Assembly: GCF_022539315.1 (NCBI RefSeq)
Contig: NC_066317.1
Coordinates: 50,820,435 to 50,884,434, forward strand
DNA length: 64,000 bases
DNA from: Serinus canaria
Lineage: Eukaryota; Chordata; Aves; Passeriformes; Fringillidae
Direction of reading: 5' to 3'
In this document: positions 26,431-36,620 of the stretch, one piece after another
Layout: each line of letters opens with the position of its first letter
Numbering within the stretch: position 1 is the first letter of the stretch
Translations under genes and position numbers: made by a program
The notes under the pieces: generated by a model
Databases searched by the model: none
What the model saw: only the letters and a program-made list of their open reading frames with translations
What the model was told of the DNA's origin: nothing

Positions 26431-28600
26431 ATTATTTTATTGGTCTTTTAATTTAATGTCTTTTGTGCATCTCTCTAAGAGAGACAATTGGTCTAGGTTT
26501 CATTGGATTCAGACAGGAAAATGCTGCCAATACTGCTGAGCTGTGACTGCAAAACTAAATTTGAGTAAAGGAGACCTGATGAGAGGAAATCCTTATATAC
26601 ATAGTAGTTTAGCTTTCCTAAAGCAAACACAGAACTGGACCCAAAATAGTAATTGTGCTCTGTAAAAAAGTGTTCTCCACTTCAGCTTCATGCTGAAGCA
26701 TTATAGAGATTTGCAAACATGGGAGGGACATAGAGAAGTCAAGAAGATGATTCCAAGTTAATTATGAGATAAATGAAAGCAGACAAATGAAATTAATTTT
26801 AAATATTTTATGGGATCAGGCAATATTGTGACCTTGTGATCACACTAAGATTATTTGTTAAAAAATGGGAATTTACTATTCAGATCATAGAGGTTGTCAG
26901 TATTTTTAAAGCAATTTTGGTTGAGTAGGAGCATTTTTCATCCTTAAATCAGACTTTCATGTTTCCTATAGTTTGTGCTTTGTGGTAACTTTTGCTACTA
27001 AACCAGGCAATAGGCCAGAAAGTGCAGCATATTCTGTTCTGTAGCAATATCTTCTAATGGTGTTCTCATTTCTTGTGAATTACCAACTCATTCCCTCCCA
27101 TTTTTCTGGTTTTGGTTTTTTTAGGACTACATTTTTTGAATCAATTTTAATCAGTTCAGTGTTAAGTTTTTTGATACAGTATTCGATATACTCTTCATCT
27201 CTTGGTAACAAAGTTATCCTGGATATATAGCAAATAAATAAACAAACAAACAAACAGACAAATAAATAAATATGTATCTCTGTATATAAGTAAACATGCC
27301 TTAAAGCTGAAAGAAAATTAAACAGAAATGTAACATACACACACCCTTCATCTCCCCCATAAAACTATGTGGTATTATCTAAACATATTATTGTTACAAC
27401 TTTATAATTATGGCCTTATGAATTATCTTAATATCTCCAGACACCAGTGATAGCATCCCAGAGAACTAGTTTTGATAATTTTTTTCATGTTTGTGTTACA
27501 GTGCTGGTATCCTCTGTATTAGGGGAACCTCTGACTCAATGAATTCAGGTTTCACTGAAATTTTATAATGCATGTCTCTATATTAGTTAACTAAAGTCAT
27601 GACATTTCTTACCTAAGAAATCACCAATTAAAACATGTGATTATATTAAAACGCATCTGTATTTTGGTGAAGTTATACTGAAAGATTTTATTTCTAGAAC
27701 ATAGTTAAACTTTATGAAAAAAACCAAAAATCTGAACTTTATCACAATATGTATAAAAAGTGACAATAATGACTGTATTTTCTGTAAGTTAAGTGTTCTT
27801 ATCACTTATCTTTGTCATAGTTACTCTAACAACATCTGAACTGGCCACAAGGAAAGTAGTATATATGAGAAGAGATATGGGTATAGCTGGCACTCTTTTG
27901 ACTTAGTGTGTCACTTGTAATGACTCACTGTTCCTGAATTACAAATGAAGCATCCCCTTGTGCTTCCATAATAGTACATTGCTATTTATGTTAAGAGGGA
28001 ATTGGTGCACTGCTGTTCGAAAAGATGGAATATTTCTTAGTTCATATGCATTTTTTAATTACACTTACCATTTTAAAATTAGTTTTAATCATCTTAAACA
28101 ATGCTGTCAGATATGGATCTGGTTCAAATTCACTGAAGTAAATAGGAAGGTTTCATAGATTTCAAAATCCTTTTGACTATATTGCATCTGAAAATTAATC
28201 AAAATATGACTTCCAAATGATAAAGGTTTTTAGAGCAATCTGAGAACATTACTAAAACATCTTGAAAACCATCCAAAATTCACTTAATTTTCTGTTTCAT
28301 GTTGGCTTCCTATACTTCAGGCAGATAACAGAGGACTAGTACAGGTAGCTTGTACTTCCATTTGTGATATTTTGGACAGCTACCATAAGCTATTGAAAAT
28401 GCCACCTCAAACAGAGTGTGGCTTTTTCATTTACAGAAATTATTTTCAAAATGTTATATGAAATGGCTATTTAACTCTGATATTTGATGTAGGTGTGTTA
28501 TTAGCTCATGCTGCTCCATCTTTTCATGTACCCTTTTTCTGATATGATAATAAGGATTTTACCTAAGAAAGTAACAACCAAAAAAAAGCCCATGGAAAAT
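26431..28600. other. AT-rich non-coding DNA with a short-period tract
   Basis: No gene or recognised mobile element was seen. A mixed AAAT/AAAC tetranucleotide tract lies at about 27228-27270. Confidence 0.5.
27228..27270. repeat. (AAAT/AAAC)n microsatellite
   Basis: Tetranucleotide units alternate between AAAT, AAAC and one AGAC interruption on the plus strand. Confidence 0.85.
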
Positions 28601-28738
28601 TACAGAATCACAGAATATTCTCAGTAAGCACTGAGGGGGAAGGGACCCACAAGGATCAACGAGTCCAACTCTTGAGTGAATGGCCTGTAACTGGGATTAA
28701 ACCTGCAACCTTGACATTGTTTGCACCATATGCTAAAC
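28601..28738 (-). mobile_element. tRNA-Ile/CR1 SINE, TguSINE1-like, 5'-truncated
   Basis: The plus strand starts with a CR1 3'-tail signature (ACAGAATCACAGAATATTCT, GGGAAGGGACCCACAAGGAT). It continues into GGGATTAAACCTGCAACCTT and GCACCATATGCTAAAC. Read on the minus strand, the latter is the anticodon-to-3' half of a degraded tRNA-Ile, with a B-box-like GGTTTAATCC (canonical GGTTCGATCC). This is the arrangement I know for TguSINE1, a passerine SINE with a tRNA-Ile head and a CR1 tail. The A-box part is missing, so the copy is 5'-truncated. It is evidence for a songbird-lineage genome and is not a functional tRNA gene. Confidence 0.75.
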
Positions 28739-30779
28739 AAAATGCATGCATATATACATATACTCATATAAACAAACATATAATTTTATGCATTCACACA
28801 ACTGAAAATAATCACTTTTTTTTTTTCATCAAAACAATTTTTCCCTGTACACAAAATGGACAATGTTTTATCACTCATTAAATAATATATTTCAAATTAA
28901 AAGAAACACAATGGTTTTACCATAACATGAACATCAGCTGTGGTAATGACTAATTAAAATAAGCCTGCAAATACATTCAGAAATTGTGTGATAATTATCT
29001 TTAATTTTACACTAATGCTGCTTGTTCTTGGTCATTGGTATGCTTTTTTAAAATTTTTGCCTTAGCAAATACTGGCTTACTGACACCTTAAGTGAAATAA
29101 TTTACTAAAAAAGAATAAAATAAAATAAAATATAAGCAAAGCTAAGAATAATATAACATAACATAATGAAATTTAACATAACATAATGCAACCTAACTTA
29201 AATATAATGTAATGTAATACAATATATAATAAATATATTCTCAAGGAATTTCAGGTTGCAAGTCTGTGCACAGAAAGTTTTCTTTGAACTACAACTCTAC
29301 ATCAAACAAAGGAGTTAAATCTTGATTTCCAGTATCAAGAACCAGAAGATTTTTAGATAAGTGTTTGAGAAGTAAGAAGTGGGAAATGGGCAATGACATA
29401 CACTGCTTTTAACTGTAAAAATAAAAATAAATATAATCACTAATAACTTTCATCTTGACTACAGATTTTTGTGAAGCTCCTCAAATATGGTTTTAGGATC
29501 ATAGTATTGAATTTATAACTGTTCATACAGTGATAATTTGATCTCTCAGTCTGTTGCAATCACATAGCTAATGTATTAAAACATCTGAAAGTTAAACCAG
29601 TTTTAGACCACCTTGAAGAAAACAGAAAATGCAAGGTAGTGTTTGTAGGAGTCCAGTACACTGATAAGAGCTGATTCAGCACCAAACATTCTGTTAACAG
29701 ATCATATTTTGTTAAACAGCTTTGAATTGCCTTGTGTTAGTTGATATTGAATTAGCTTTCTGTGTAACCTAGCACTGGAATCCCAGTGTCAAATTTTCAC
29801 TGTTTTCAAGCCACTGCCCAGTAGATTGCCCTGAACAATTTTATTTTTGGACAAGAAAGTTGATCTGATATTTTGTTTCACAGTCAACTTCTGCATTAGC
29901 GCTATTCCATCTGCTACAGAATGACTTCTGTATATGCAAACCATCATGGATAACCAAATACCATTTTTAGTCACTGCCACTTAACATTATTTCAACCACA
30001 CATTTCACATACCTGCATTTCAAAAGTGTACTTCACATATTTCAACTTACAGTTCAAGTAGTATATCCAAGGCTTCTAAATGTTTTGACATTTTAAATAT
30101 CACAAATATGTACCTCCTAACTCTTTTACCAAATGTGGAACTTGATAAATTGGAGTGACTTTTGTTCATTATAATTATGAGTGGGAAATTTTTATTGTAA
30201 CATTGACAATGGGTAGCTTTGATGACCTTTGTTTTAAACTATGTTTTTTTTATTCAGTATAAATTTTCTAAATTCAGCTGATTACTCATGACTATTTCTC
30301 TAGACAAGAAGATTTAAATTTTTTAATATTTATATCTCTGATAAAAATCTGCACCTCGTAATATAATTTTGTTTCTTTGACTAATCTCTTTTTGACTTCT
30401 GTAGGTACTCTTTCCATCAGCTATAAAAAAAGAGCAGGAAAGAAGCCTACATAGAAAGATTGTAGATCTAGGTAACATGCTATTTTTTATGTGTTTGTGA
30501 CATGCTCTATTTGACCACAGAAAATTCAATCCTGCTGAAATAAATAGGAGTTTTTCTTTTGATCCTAATAAGTATAAAATAACACACCCAGAAATAGGAA
30601 CTTGTACTTTTTTCTTTCTGTGTTGCTCTTACTGCCTTATGTTATTGACTTTTGTTTTCATACAAATAACTTATCACAAGAAAAGCAAAAGGCATGACCA
30701 AACACACCTCCTGTCCTCTTCCTAGTCTAAATTCCCCTTGCTTTTGTCACATATACTCAGTCCCACCTTGGTGACACGG
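28739..30779. other. AT-rich non-coding DNA
   Basis: No gene or recognised mobile element was seen. A low-complexity stretch of ATAAC/ATAAT/ATAAA-like pentamers lies at about 29107-29235. Two clustered T runs lie near 28807-28826. Confidence 0.5.
29107..29235. repeat. Degenerate AT-rich pentanucleotide tract
   Basis: Repeated units of the form AATAA, ATAAC and AATGT are interspersed and imperfect, with nearly no G or C. Confidence 0.7.
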
Positions 30780-31005
30780 TAACAGATGGTGCAGGAGGCT
30801 GAGGCCACAGCACAAAGATTTCTTTCTGCTACTCTTTGTGTCTTACTTGTTTTCCTCACCTGCTCCTTATTTCCTTCCTCTCCCCTGCGGATCATCCATG
30901 GGCTGCAATCCCTCAGGGAAGGCTCTGACCATGCATGCAGGAATGGCAAAAGGAGGCTCATATTCTCCTCCCTTACAGAACGCCCTGCAGCCCTTGCTAT
31001 TCAAA
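30780..31005 (-). mobile_element. Fragment of the same LTR-like family as at 14 kb
   Basis: The plus strand contains ATCCATGGGCTGCAATCCCT followed by CAGGGAAGG, together with CTTACTTGTTTTCCTCACC. These are the reverse complement of the GGACTGCAGCCCATGGAGG-type block seen in the plus-oriented copies near 47.6 kb. Only a small part is kept. The assignment depends on this block, so it is moderate. Confidence 0.45.
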
Positions 31006-34000
31006 ACTTTATTTTATGTTGGGTACAACATTGTTGGCTATTTTCAATCACTTAATAGCTGCTGCAAACTAATCACATCGTTCTTTTGGGAGAAAAAAAA
31101 AAGGAAACCACAAGCTAGTTCTTTACTTCGTTATGGAATGCTGATGCTTTGAAAACATAATTAATCAAACTTCTCATGCAAAACCTATATTTTAGGTTGA
31201 GTTGAAAACTCTTTACATCATCTGTTTTTTGACATAAAATATCAAAGACAATTTCTTAACATATATTTTCCCTTCACATTTTAGGCTACTGAAATTCTAG
31301 GAAAACTTTTTTGTATCTATCACCCTTAAACAACATGATAAAAAAATGCGCAGAATGGTTATAAGTGTGAACACACACCGCTTCTTACAATCACCTGCTT
31401 AGTCTTAGAGAAGACAAAATTATTTCTGTGTTCCTTGAGGTCTATAAATACTTGTAAGGGAGCCATGCAGAAGCAGACATGCATTTTGCAAAAGGTGTGG
31501 GGCTATTAAAGTCATGCAAGGAATGTGGTTAGACTAATTGAGACCACCGACAGGCATGGAGCAGTGGATTAAAATCGAGAGGCTAAAGCTGTTGCTGCCC
31601 TTAGCACTCCTCCATGCCCTCCTGACCAGTCTTGCCTCCCCTGAGGGATGGATCCCTGATTTGCTTGATAATAAATGCAACCACCACAGCCTTCATCCTT
31701 CATCTTATGTTAAAATGACTCCAGTTTTGTTTAACTTATGTATGACATACTCAAAACTGAGATGATGCTGGACCTCATTTGTAAGCATATAAAATATGCT
31801 TACCTCAGGGCAGCTCTGTTAGACATTGGGATGGGAAAGATGAGTGGAGGTGGTAGGAGCTGTATCTCATCTGTTAAGTTATGTCTGTGGAAAGCCCTGA
31901 GAGGAGGAATATTTTCTTTGATAACACTAGCTCCCTCCATCTTTCTTCCATTTTCTTAATTTTTCTATTTACCACACAGTACTGCTCTTATTTTATCTAG
32001 ATCCTTGTGATTGGAATAATTTTTTGCTGTTTGTGAGCACTTTATTTAGCACTTTTTGGTTGGTCAAAACAGAAAATAATTGAAATGGAAAACAATTAGG
32101 TATTAATAGGGTTTCTGTGGTGGCAGTCCTGAATTTAATTCACAATGTTAAGAATGATAAATTATCAAGACAAGACTGAAATATAATTCAGTATATTGCT
32201 ATGAACAAACAGGGGATTTAATTTGTAAGAAAAATTAACTAATACACATCTTAATTTCATATAATGGCTTGCACAAGTTATAATCACAGTCTCCTTCAGA
32301 TGTGCTTTGTACTTACAAGGACATTTTATCCATTCACCATACACAGGACACTGAGCTTAGATTGCTGGGCTATGTATAATATTAGTAACATTTCCAACAC
32401 AGAACTTTGCTTTGTTAAAACATGAACAGACAGAATGGAATTACCCTGGTTTTCAAAAGAAAGTACAGACTGCATTTATAAAATGCCGTGTAATTCCTAC
32501 TCAGAGCCACTCATGAGCAGTAAGGGCAATTTAATTATCTAAATAGTAATTAGGAAATTAAATGGAGTTGAAAGCTTGCAATCCTTTGAGACCTGAGGCT
32601 GGCAAATATGGAAAAAAGTCAAAGGCTTCTGCATGATCATATCTTAAGGGGTATGTGGTAACAGAAAACTTCAGAAGAAAGGCTTTTTTTTTTCTCCCTT
32701 AAGATAATTAAGGGTGAATATTTTACATCTACGGGGATGAAAAAAGCTTGTGTGTTCCATATAAGTATAGGAACACTTGGAGAGTGAAGCTAGTGAAAAG
32801 GACTTCAGGTTTTATAACCATAAGCAAATGCTAAAATGTGGTTCAAAAATACCTTTAACTCCAGCTCCATAAAAACCAGTTACTTATCCCATGTACTGTA
32901 CATTGAATCATCTAAAATTATTATGCAAATAATGTTTATTTGCATAAAAGGAAATATGGAAGAATCCTATTTAGGAAGAATCTTAAATAGGACAGAGGAC
33001 TGTAAGGCAGCCAGATTCACAATAAATGTAACTATGAAAATGTTTAGAAGATAGTGGCACAGGGGATGCCTTTAATTAAAACTGAATACATTGTCTGCAA
33101 TATATAGGAAGAGAAATATGATTTTGAAATTTCATCAACCACAAATAATTTTAATAAAAAGGCTATTGTTTGTGACAGTCATAGAATAGTTCAACAAATA
33201 CAAATGAAGATTATTGAACTAATTATTAAATAGTGCTTACTTACCAACTAGTAATTTAAATACAATGGTTATTTTATAGTACAAATCTGTATCAATAATT
33301 AAAAACTTTTCTAATAGTGTAAATGTAAGAAGGAAGAAGTGGCAGAAGAAAGTTTATGGACAGGCCATGAACCCCCAATTCTCCTTCACTGCTTTGCAGC
33401 TCAGTTTGAGGGAAAAGGAGAGACATTGGGAGTGAAGGAATGATGTTAATTGGTAAATTATCTCCTTCTTTTGATCTAGATCTTTCCAGGCTGTCTTTAG
33501 CAAGAAATAATAGAACATATAATATATGGACATACTATATATAGTACTTCTACTTCATTTGAGCTACTTAAATGGCCAGTGAGGTAAATTGGAAGGCCTT
33601 GATCAATTTAATGGGATCAATTCTACAGCTCAGCGGTTATCTTCTAAAAGATCAGCTTTGAATGAAACATATGATCTGCCTACTCTTACTCTAGAGAAAA
33701 AAAAAAAGCTGTTCTGAGTTTAAGATTCATGTTCTAAAACTGCCACTTCACCAAAAATTATGCACTTCAGATCATCAGAAATGCAGTTGTGAAAACGAGA
33801 GTAATAAAACACTTTGCATTAGAATAAAGAACAGTTTTGTACATGGAAATGGAATATATTATTCCTTTATTTTAATTTCTGTCTATACAGAAAGGATTTA
33901 CAATTAAAGTTTTCACAGCTTCCTCATGTCCCAGTTTTACAAACCTTAATAACCATTCTGCTTATGAATTCCAACAGAGGAATTAGGTGTGAAAGTAGGT

Positions 34001-34334
34001 GTGACTGATGAGAGTTTTTACATTATTCATAGAGAGACTCAAGCACCCTAATATCCTAAATTGGCAATATTGATTAAACAATACATTGAACTTTGGCCCA
34101 GTACAGTTTTGAGTGGTTAAGCCTTCAGAGCCCAACCTCCAGTAAATTTTACATAATATAAATTCTGATATCATAAAATATGTACAAACCTATGTAAAAA
34201 TCCATATTTGCAGAGTGTAATAAGTAGTTCTTAATCAAATAATCATTTAGTTGGGGTTATGCAAGGGTTTGCTTTTGGAGAAGAAGTGCACAAGAAAGAA
34301 ACTGTTTCTTTCAGTACATAAATGGTGAAATACA
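31006..34334. other. AT-rich non-coding DNA
   Basis: No gene or recognised repeat was seen. A compact stretch at about 32480-32640 holds several TAAT-core motifs in a low-repeat context and resembles a conserved non-coding element, but conservation cannot be tested here. Confidence 0.45.
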
Positions 34335-34640
34335 GAGTAAGATTATTAAGATTGCAGATGACAGCAGTCTAGGGAGGAGAACAAACAACAGCTGATGTCA
34401 AAGTCTCTCTGGATGATTTTTAAGCAGTTTTGGCCTGGAGAGGTCCCAGTTGACTGGACGATGGTGAATGTTGTCCCAATTTTCAAGAACGGCAAGAAAG
34501 AGGACCCTAGAAACTACAGGCCTGCCAGTCCCACTTTAAGTGCACTTTAAGTGCCTGATATAATTATTGAGAAGTTTTTTAGGAGGAGTTTTGCAATACA
34601 CCTGAAAGACAGCACAGGAGTTGGCCACTGCCAGCACAGC
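34335..34640 (+). mobile_element. CR1 LINE pieces, plus orientation, non-collinear
   Basis: Two plus-strand CR1 blocks are present. The first (about 34347-34380) reads AAGATTGCAGATGACAGCAG and encodes a K-I-A-D-D-S stretch like the reverse transcriptase catalytic FADD motif. The second (about 34436-34640) begins GAGAGGTCCCAGTTGACTGG and corresponds to a part of ORF2 that normally lies upstream of FADD. Their order is thus rearranged or some intervening sequence is lost. The second block contains a short local duplication, with TTTAAGTGC occurring twice near 34533-34554. Confidence 0.75.
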
Positions 34641-35270
34641 TTCACGAGCCTTACTAAAATTCAGAAAAGCTACATCCACTGCCTTCCCTTCAGCCACTAG
34701 GCAGGTGGTCTTATCACAGAAGGATATCAAATTAGTTAAATAGGGCTTATCCTTTGTGAACCCATGTTGTATACACTGTTCTATTACTATCTTTCAATAT
34801 TACTCAGTGCCATCTTCACCATAATTTTTCCAGAAACTGAGATTAGACCACCAGGTCTGTAGTTCTCTGTGGACTTTTTGTAGATTGAAATAACATTGAC
34901 TAGCTTCCAGTCAACCTGTACAGACTCTCAAGACCTTTGGTAAGTGATCAGTATGGGTCCTGCTCTAACATTCTCTAGCTCCCTCAGTGCTCTGGGGTGA
35001 ATCCCATCAGGCCTTGTGGAATTGTGATCATTCAGTTGATACAGATGGTTCCTTACAATTTCAGGGTCCACAAATGAAAAGTCACTCTTGTGGTCCACAT
35101 ACTCAGGTGGCTGAGAAGCCCAAGGTTGATCAATATTACTAAAGACTGAGGCAAAAATTTCATTGAATGCATCCACTTCTGCAGATGAGAATCTTCAACA
35201 TCTTTAGATCTCCACCTGCTATCAGGAACTACTTTAAGAAGTTCTTGCTATCTGAAACAACACTGGCCAG
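34641..35270 (-). mobile_element. CR1 LINE fragment (endonuclease-RT linker and RT N-terminus)
   Basis: The plus strand is reverse-complement CR1: AGCTACATCCACTGCCTTCC, GTTTGTAGTTCTC-like text near 34858, GGGTGAATCCCATCAGGCC. The minus-strand frame at 34928-35176 reads FNEIFASVFSNID, then VRNHLYQLNDHNSTRPDGIH. That is the conserved linker into the RT domain (family pattern LxxLxxHKSxGPDGIHPRVLREL). The plus-oriented CR1 block just upstream covers part of the same region, so the two form an inverted pair. Confidence 0.88.
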
Positions 35271-36490
35271 TGTTACAATCCGGTTTAATCACAGAGGAGT
35301 AAAGTGAATTAACTCTCTGAATAAAACAGAAAGAACTTTGAAGATTCAAAATATCCCCCAAAAAAGAGACAAAAACCAAATGAGATTAAATGTTGAAGCA
35401 AAAAAAAATTGATATATTTTTATTTGATAATAAAAGAAGCAAGGAGAAAGGGAAGAGTAAAAAAAAGTTAGGAAAAGGTAAGGTTAATTTAAAAAGCATA
35501 GGAAAGGTCATCACCACGCTGTGCTACATTTGTTGCTGCTTAGACATGGCAGAGAAGGAGCGAAGCCGTTTTTGCCCTTTTTTTCCCCTGCTGTTTGAAG
35601 AATCTCATCTGCTGTCTCCGATCTCGGGAGCAGTTTGACTTGGGTGCAGCAGCCCATCCCCTGGGATACAGCTGCCCATTCCCTAGGATGCAGCAGCCCA
35701 TCCCCTGGGATGCAGCAGCCCATTCCCTGGGGTGCAGCAGCCCATCCCCTGGGATGCAGCAGCCCATCCCCTGGGATGCAGCAGCCCATTCCCCTGGGGT
35801 GCAGCAGCCCATCCCCTGGGATGCAGCAGCCCATCCCCTGGGGTGCAGCAGCCCATCCCCTGGGGTGCAGCAGCCCATCCCCTGGGATGCAGCAGCCCAT
35901 CCCCTGGGGTGCAGCAGCCCATCCCCTGGGATGCAGCAGCCCATCCCCTGGGGTGCAGCAGCCCATCCCCTGGGGTGCAGCAGCCCATTCCCTGGGATGC
36001 AAGTGCGGAGCCTGTGGAGCACTCGCGGTGCACTCCCTGTGGCCACAGGACCGGATGGAGGTTCCACAGCTCGCTGTGACTCCAGTCCAGGGCTGCAGGG
36101 TCAGGGGGTTCTCCCCAGGCGGGCGGTGTCAGCTCCCGGAGACCTCAGGGTGTTTCGTGTCTCACAGCTGGTGATGGTGGTGGGGAGAAGACAAAGGTCA
36201 GGGATTCTACAACTCGCTTTCCCCTCCAAACTCTGCACCAGTTTAACCTTCATTTTAGTGAGCCTCCAGCCAGGCTACTCACAGTCCATCCCACACAAAG
36301 TTTTCAGCTGTTCAAGAGTGATTATGAAAAGCAGACAAAATGATGAAGCACTTTTTGAAGTCGTTCTCATTATCAGGTTTCTACAGCCAGTTCTAACTAT
36401 CGGCGCTGTGGCCTTGCATGTCTTTTCCCTGAGTATTGGAACCATGGCACTGTAATCTTCCCGCAAAGCATGATCTCTCTTCTAGAAATC
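35271..36490 (-). mobile_element. Possible LTR-type insertion carrying a minisatellite
   Basis: This locally GC-rich segment is unlike its flanks. The left boundary TGTTACAATCCGG would read ...CCGGATTGTAACA on the minus strand, a plausible LTR terminus ending in CA. CR1-like text appears to lie on both sides (up to 35270, and weakly from about 36510). An AATAAAA-type signal lies on the minus strand near 35430. The right boundary and target duplication were not identified. It could instead be a GC-rich unique island. Confidence 0.3.
35647..35999. repeat. 22-bp minisatellite, 16 units
   Basis: Sixteen head-to-tail units begin CAGCAGCCCAT and end CTGGGATG or CTGGGGTG. The total is 353 bp, being 16 x 22 plus one extra C in unit 7. 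The ending alternates between A-type (GGATG) and G-type (GGGTG), in order A A A G A A G A G G A G A G G A; the first unit ends GGATA. Each A-type unit contains the self-complementary CATCCC-CT-GGGATG. Since 22 is not divisible by 3 and the unit lacks stops, all six frames stay open. The large open frames here are therefore not evidence of a gene. Confidence 0.95.
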
Positions 36491-36620
36491 ATACAATTTC
36501 TTTTTCCTCTTGAGTTCTAGAAAGAGTTCCAAGTTTAGCTCTGCTAGTTTTCTACTCTGCTTGCTGGATTTATGGCGCAGTTACATTGCCTTCACTCCAA
36601 TTTCTGAAAATAGAGCTAAA
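36491..36620 (-). mobile_element. Possible continuation of the CR1 interrupted at 35270
   Basis: GTTCCAAGTTTAGCTCTGCT followed by AGTTTTCTACTCTGCTTGCT resembles reverse-complement CR1 ORF2 text, comparable to the region near 18130-18230. The match is short and divergent. Confidence 0.35.

Noticed and set aside
28690..28738. tRNA-Ile-like sequence as a functional tRNA gene
   Set aside because: Only the 3' half remains, the A box is missing, and it is fused to a CR1 tail, so it is part of a SINE.
35647..35999. Regular repeats that might suggest a CRISPR array
   Set aside because: Units are directly adjacent without unique spacers, and the genome is vertebrate.
35595..36455. 286-codon plus-strand open frame, with similar long frames in the other five frames
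   Set aside because: It exists because a 22-bp unit without stop codons is repeated sixteen times. All six frames are open, and no domain, splice context or conserved start supports a gene.
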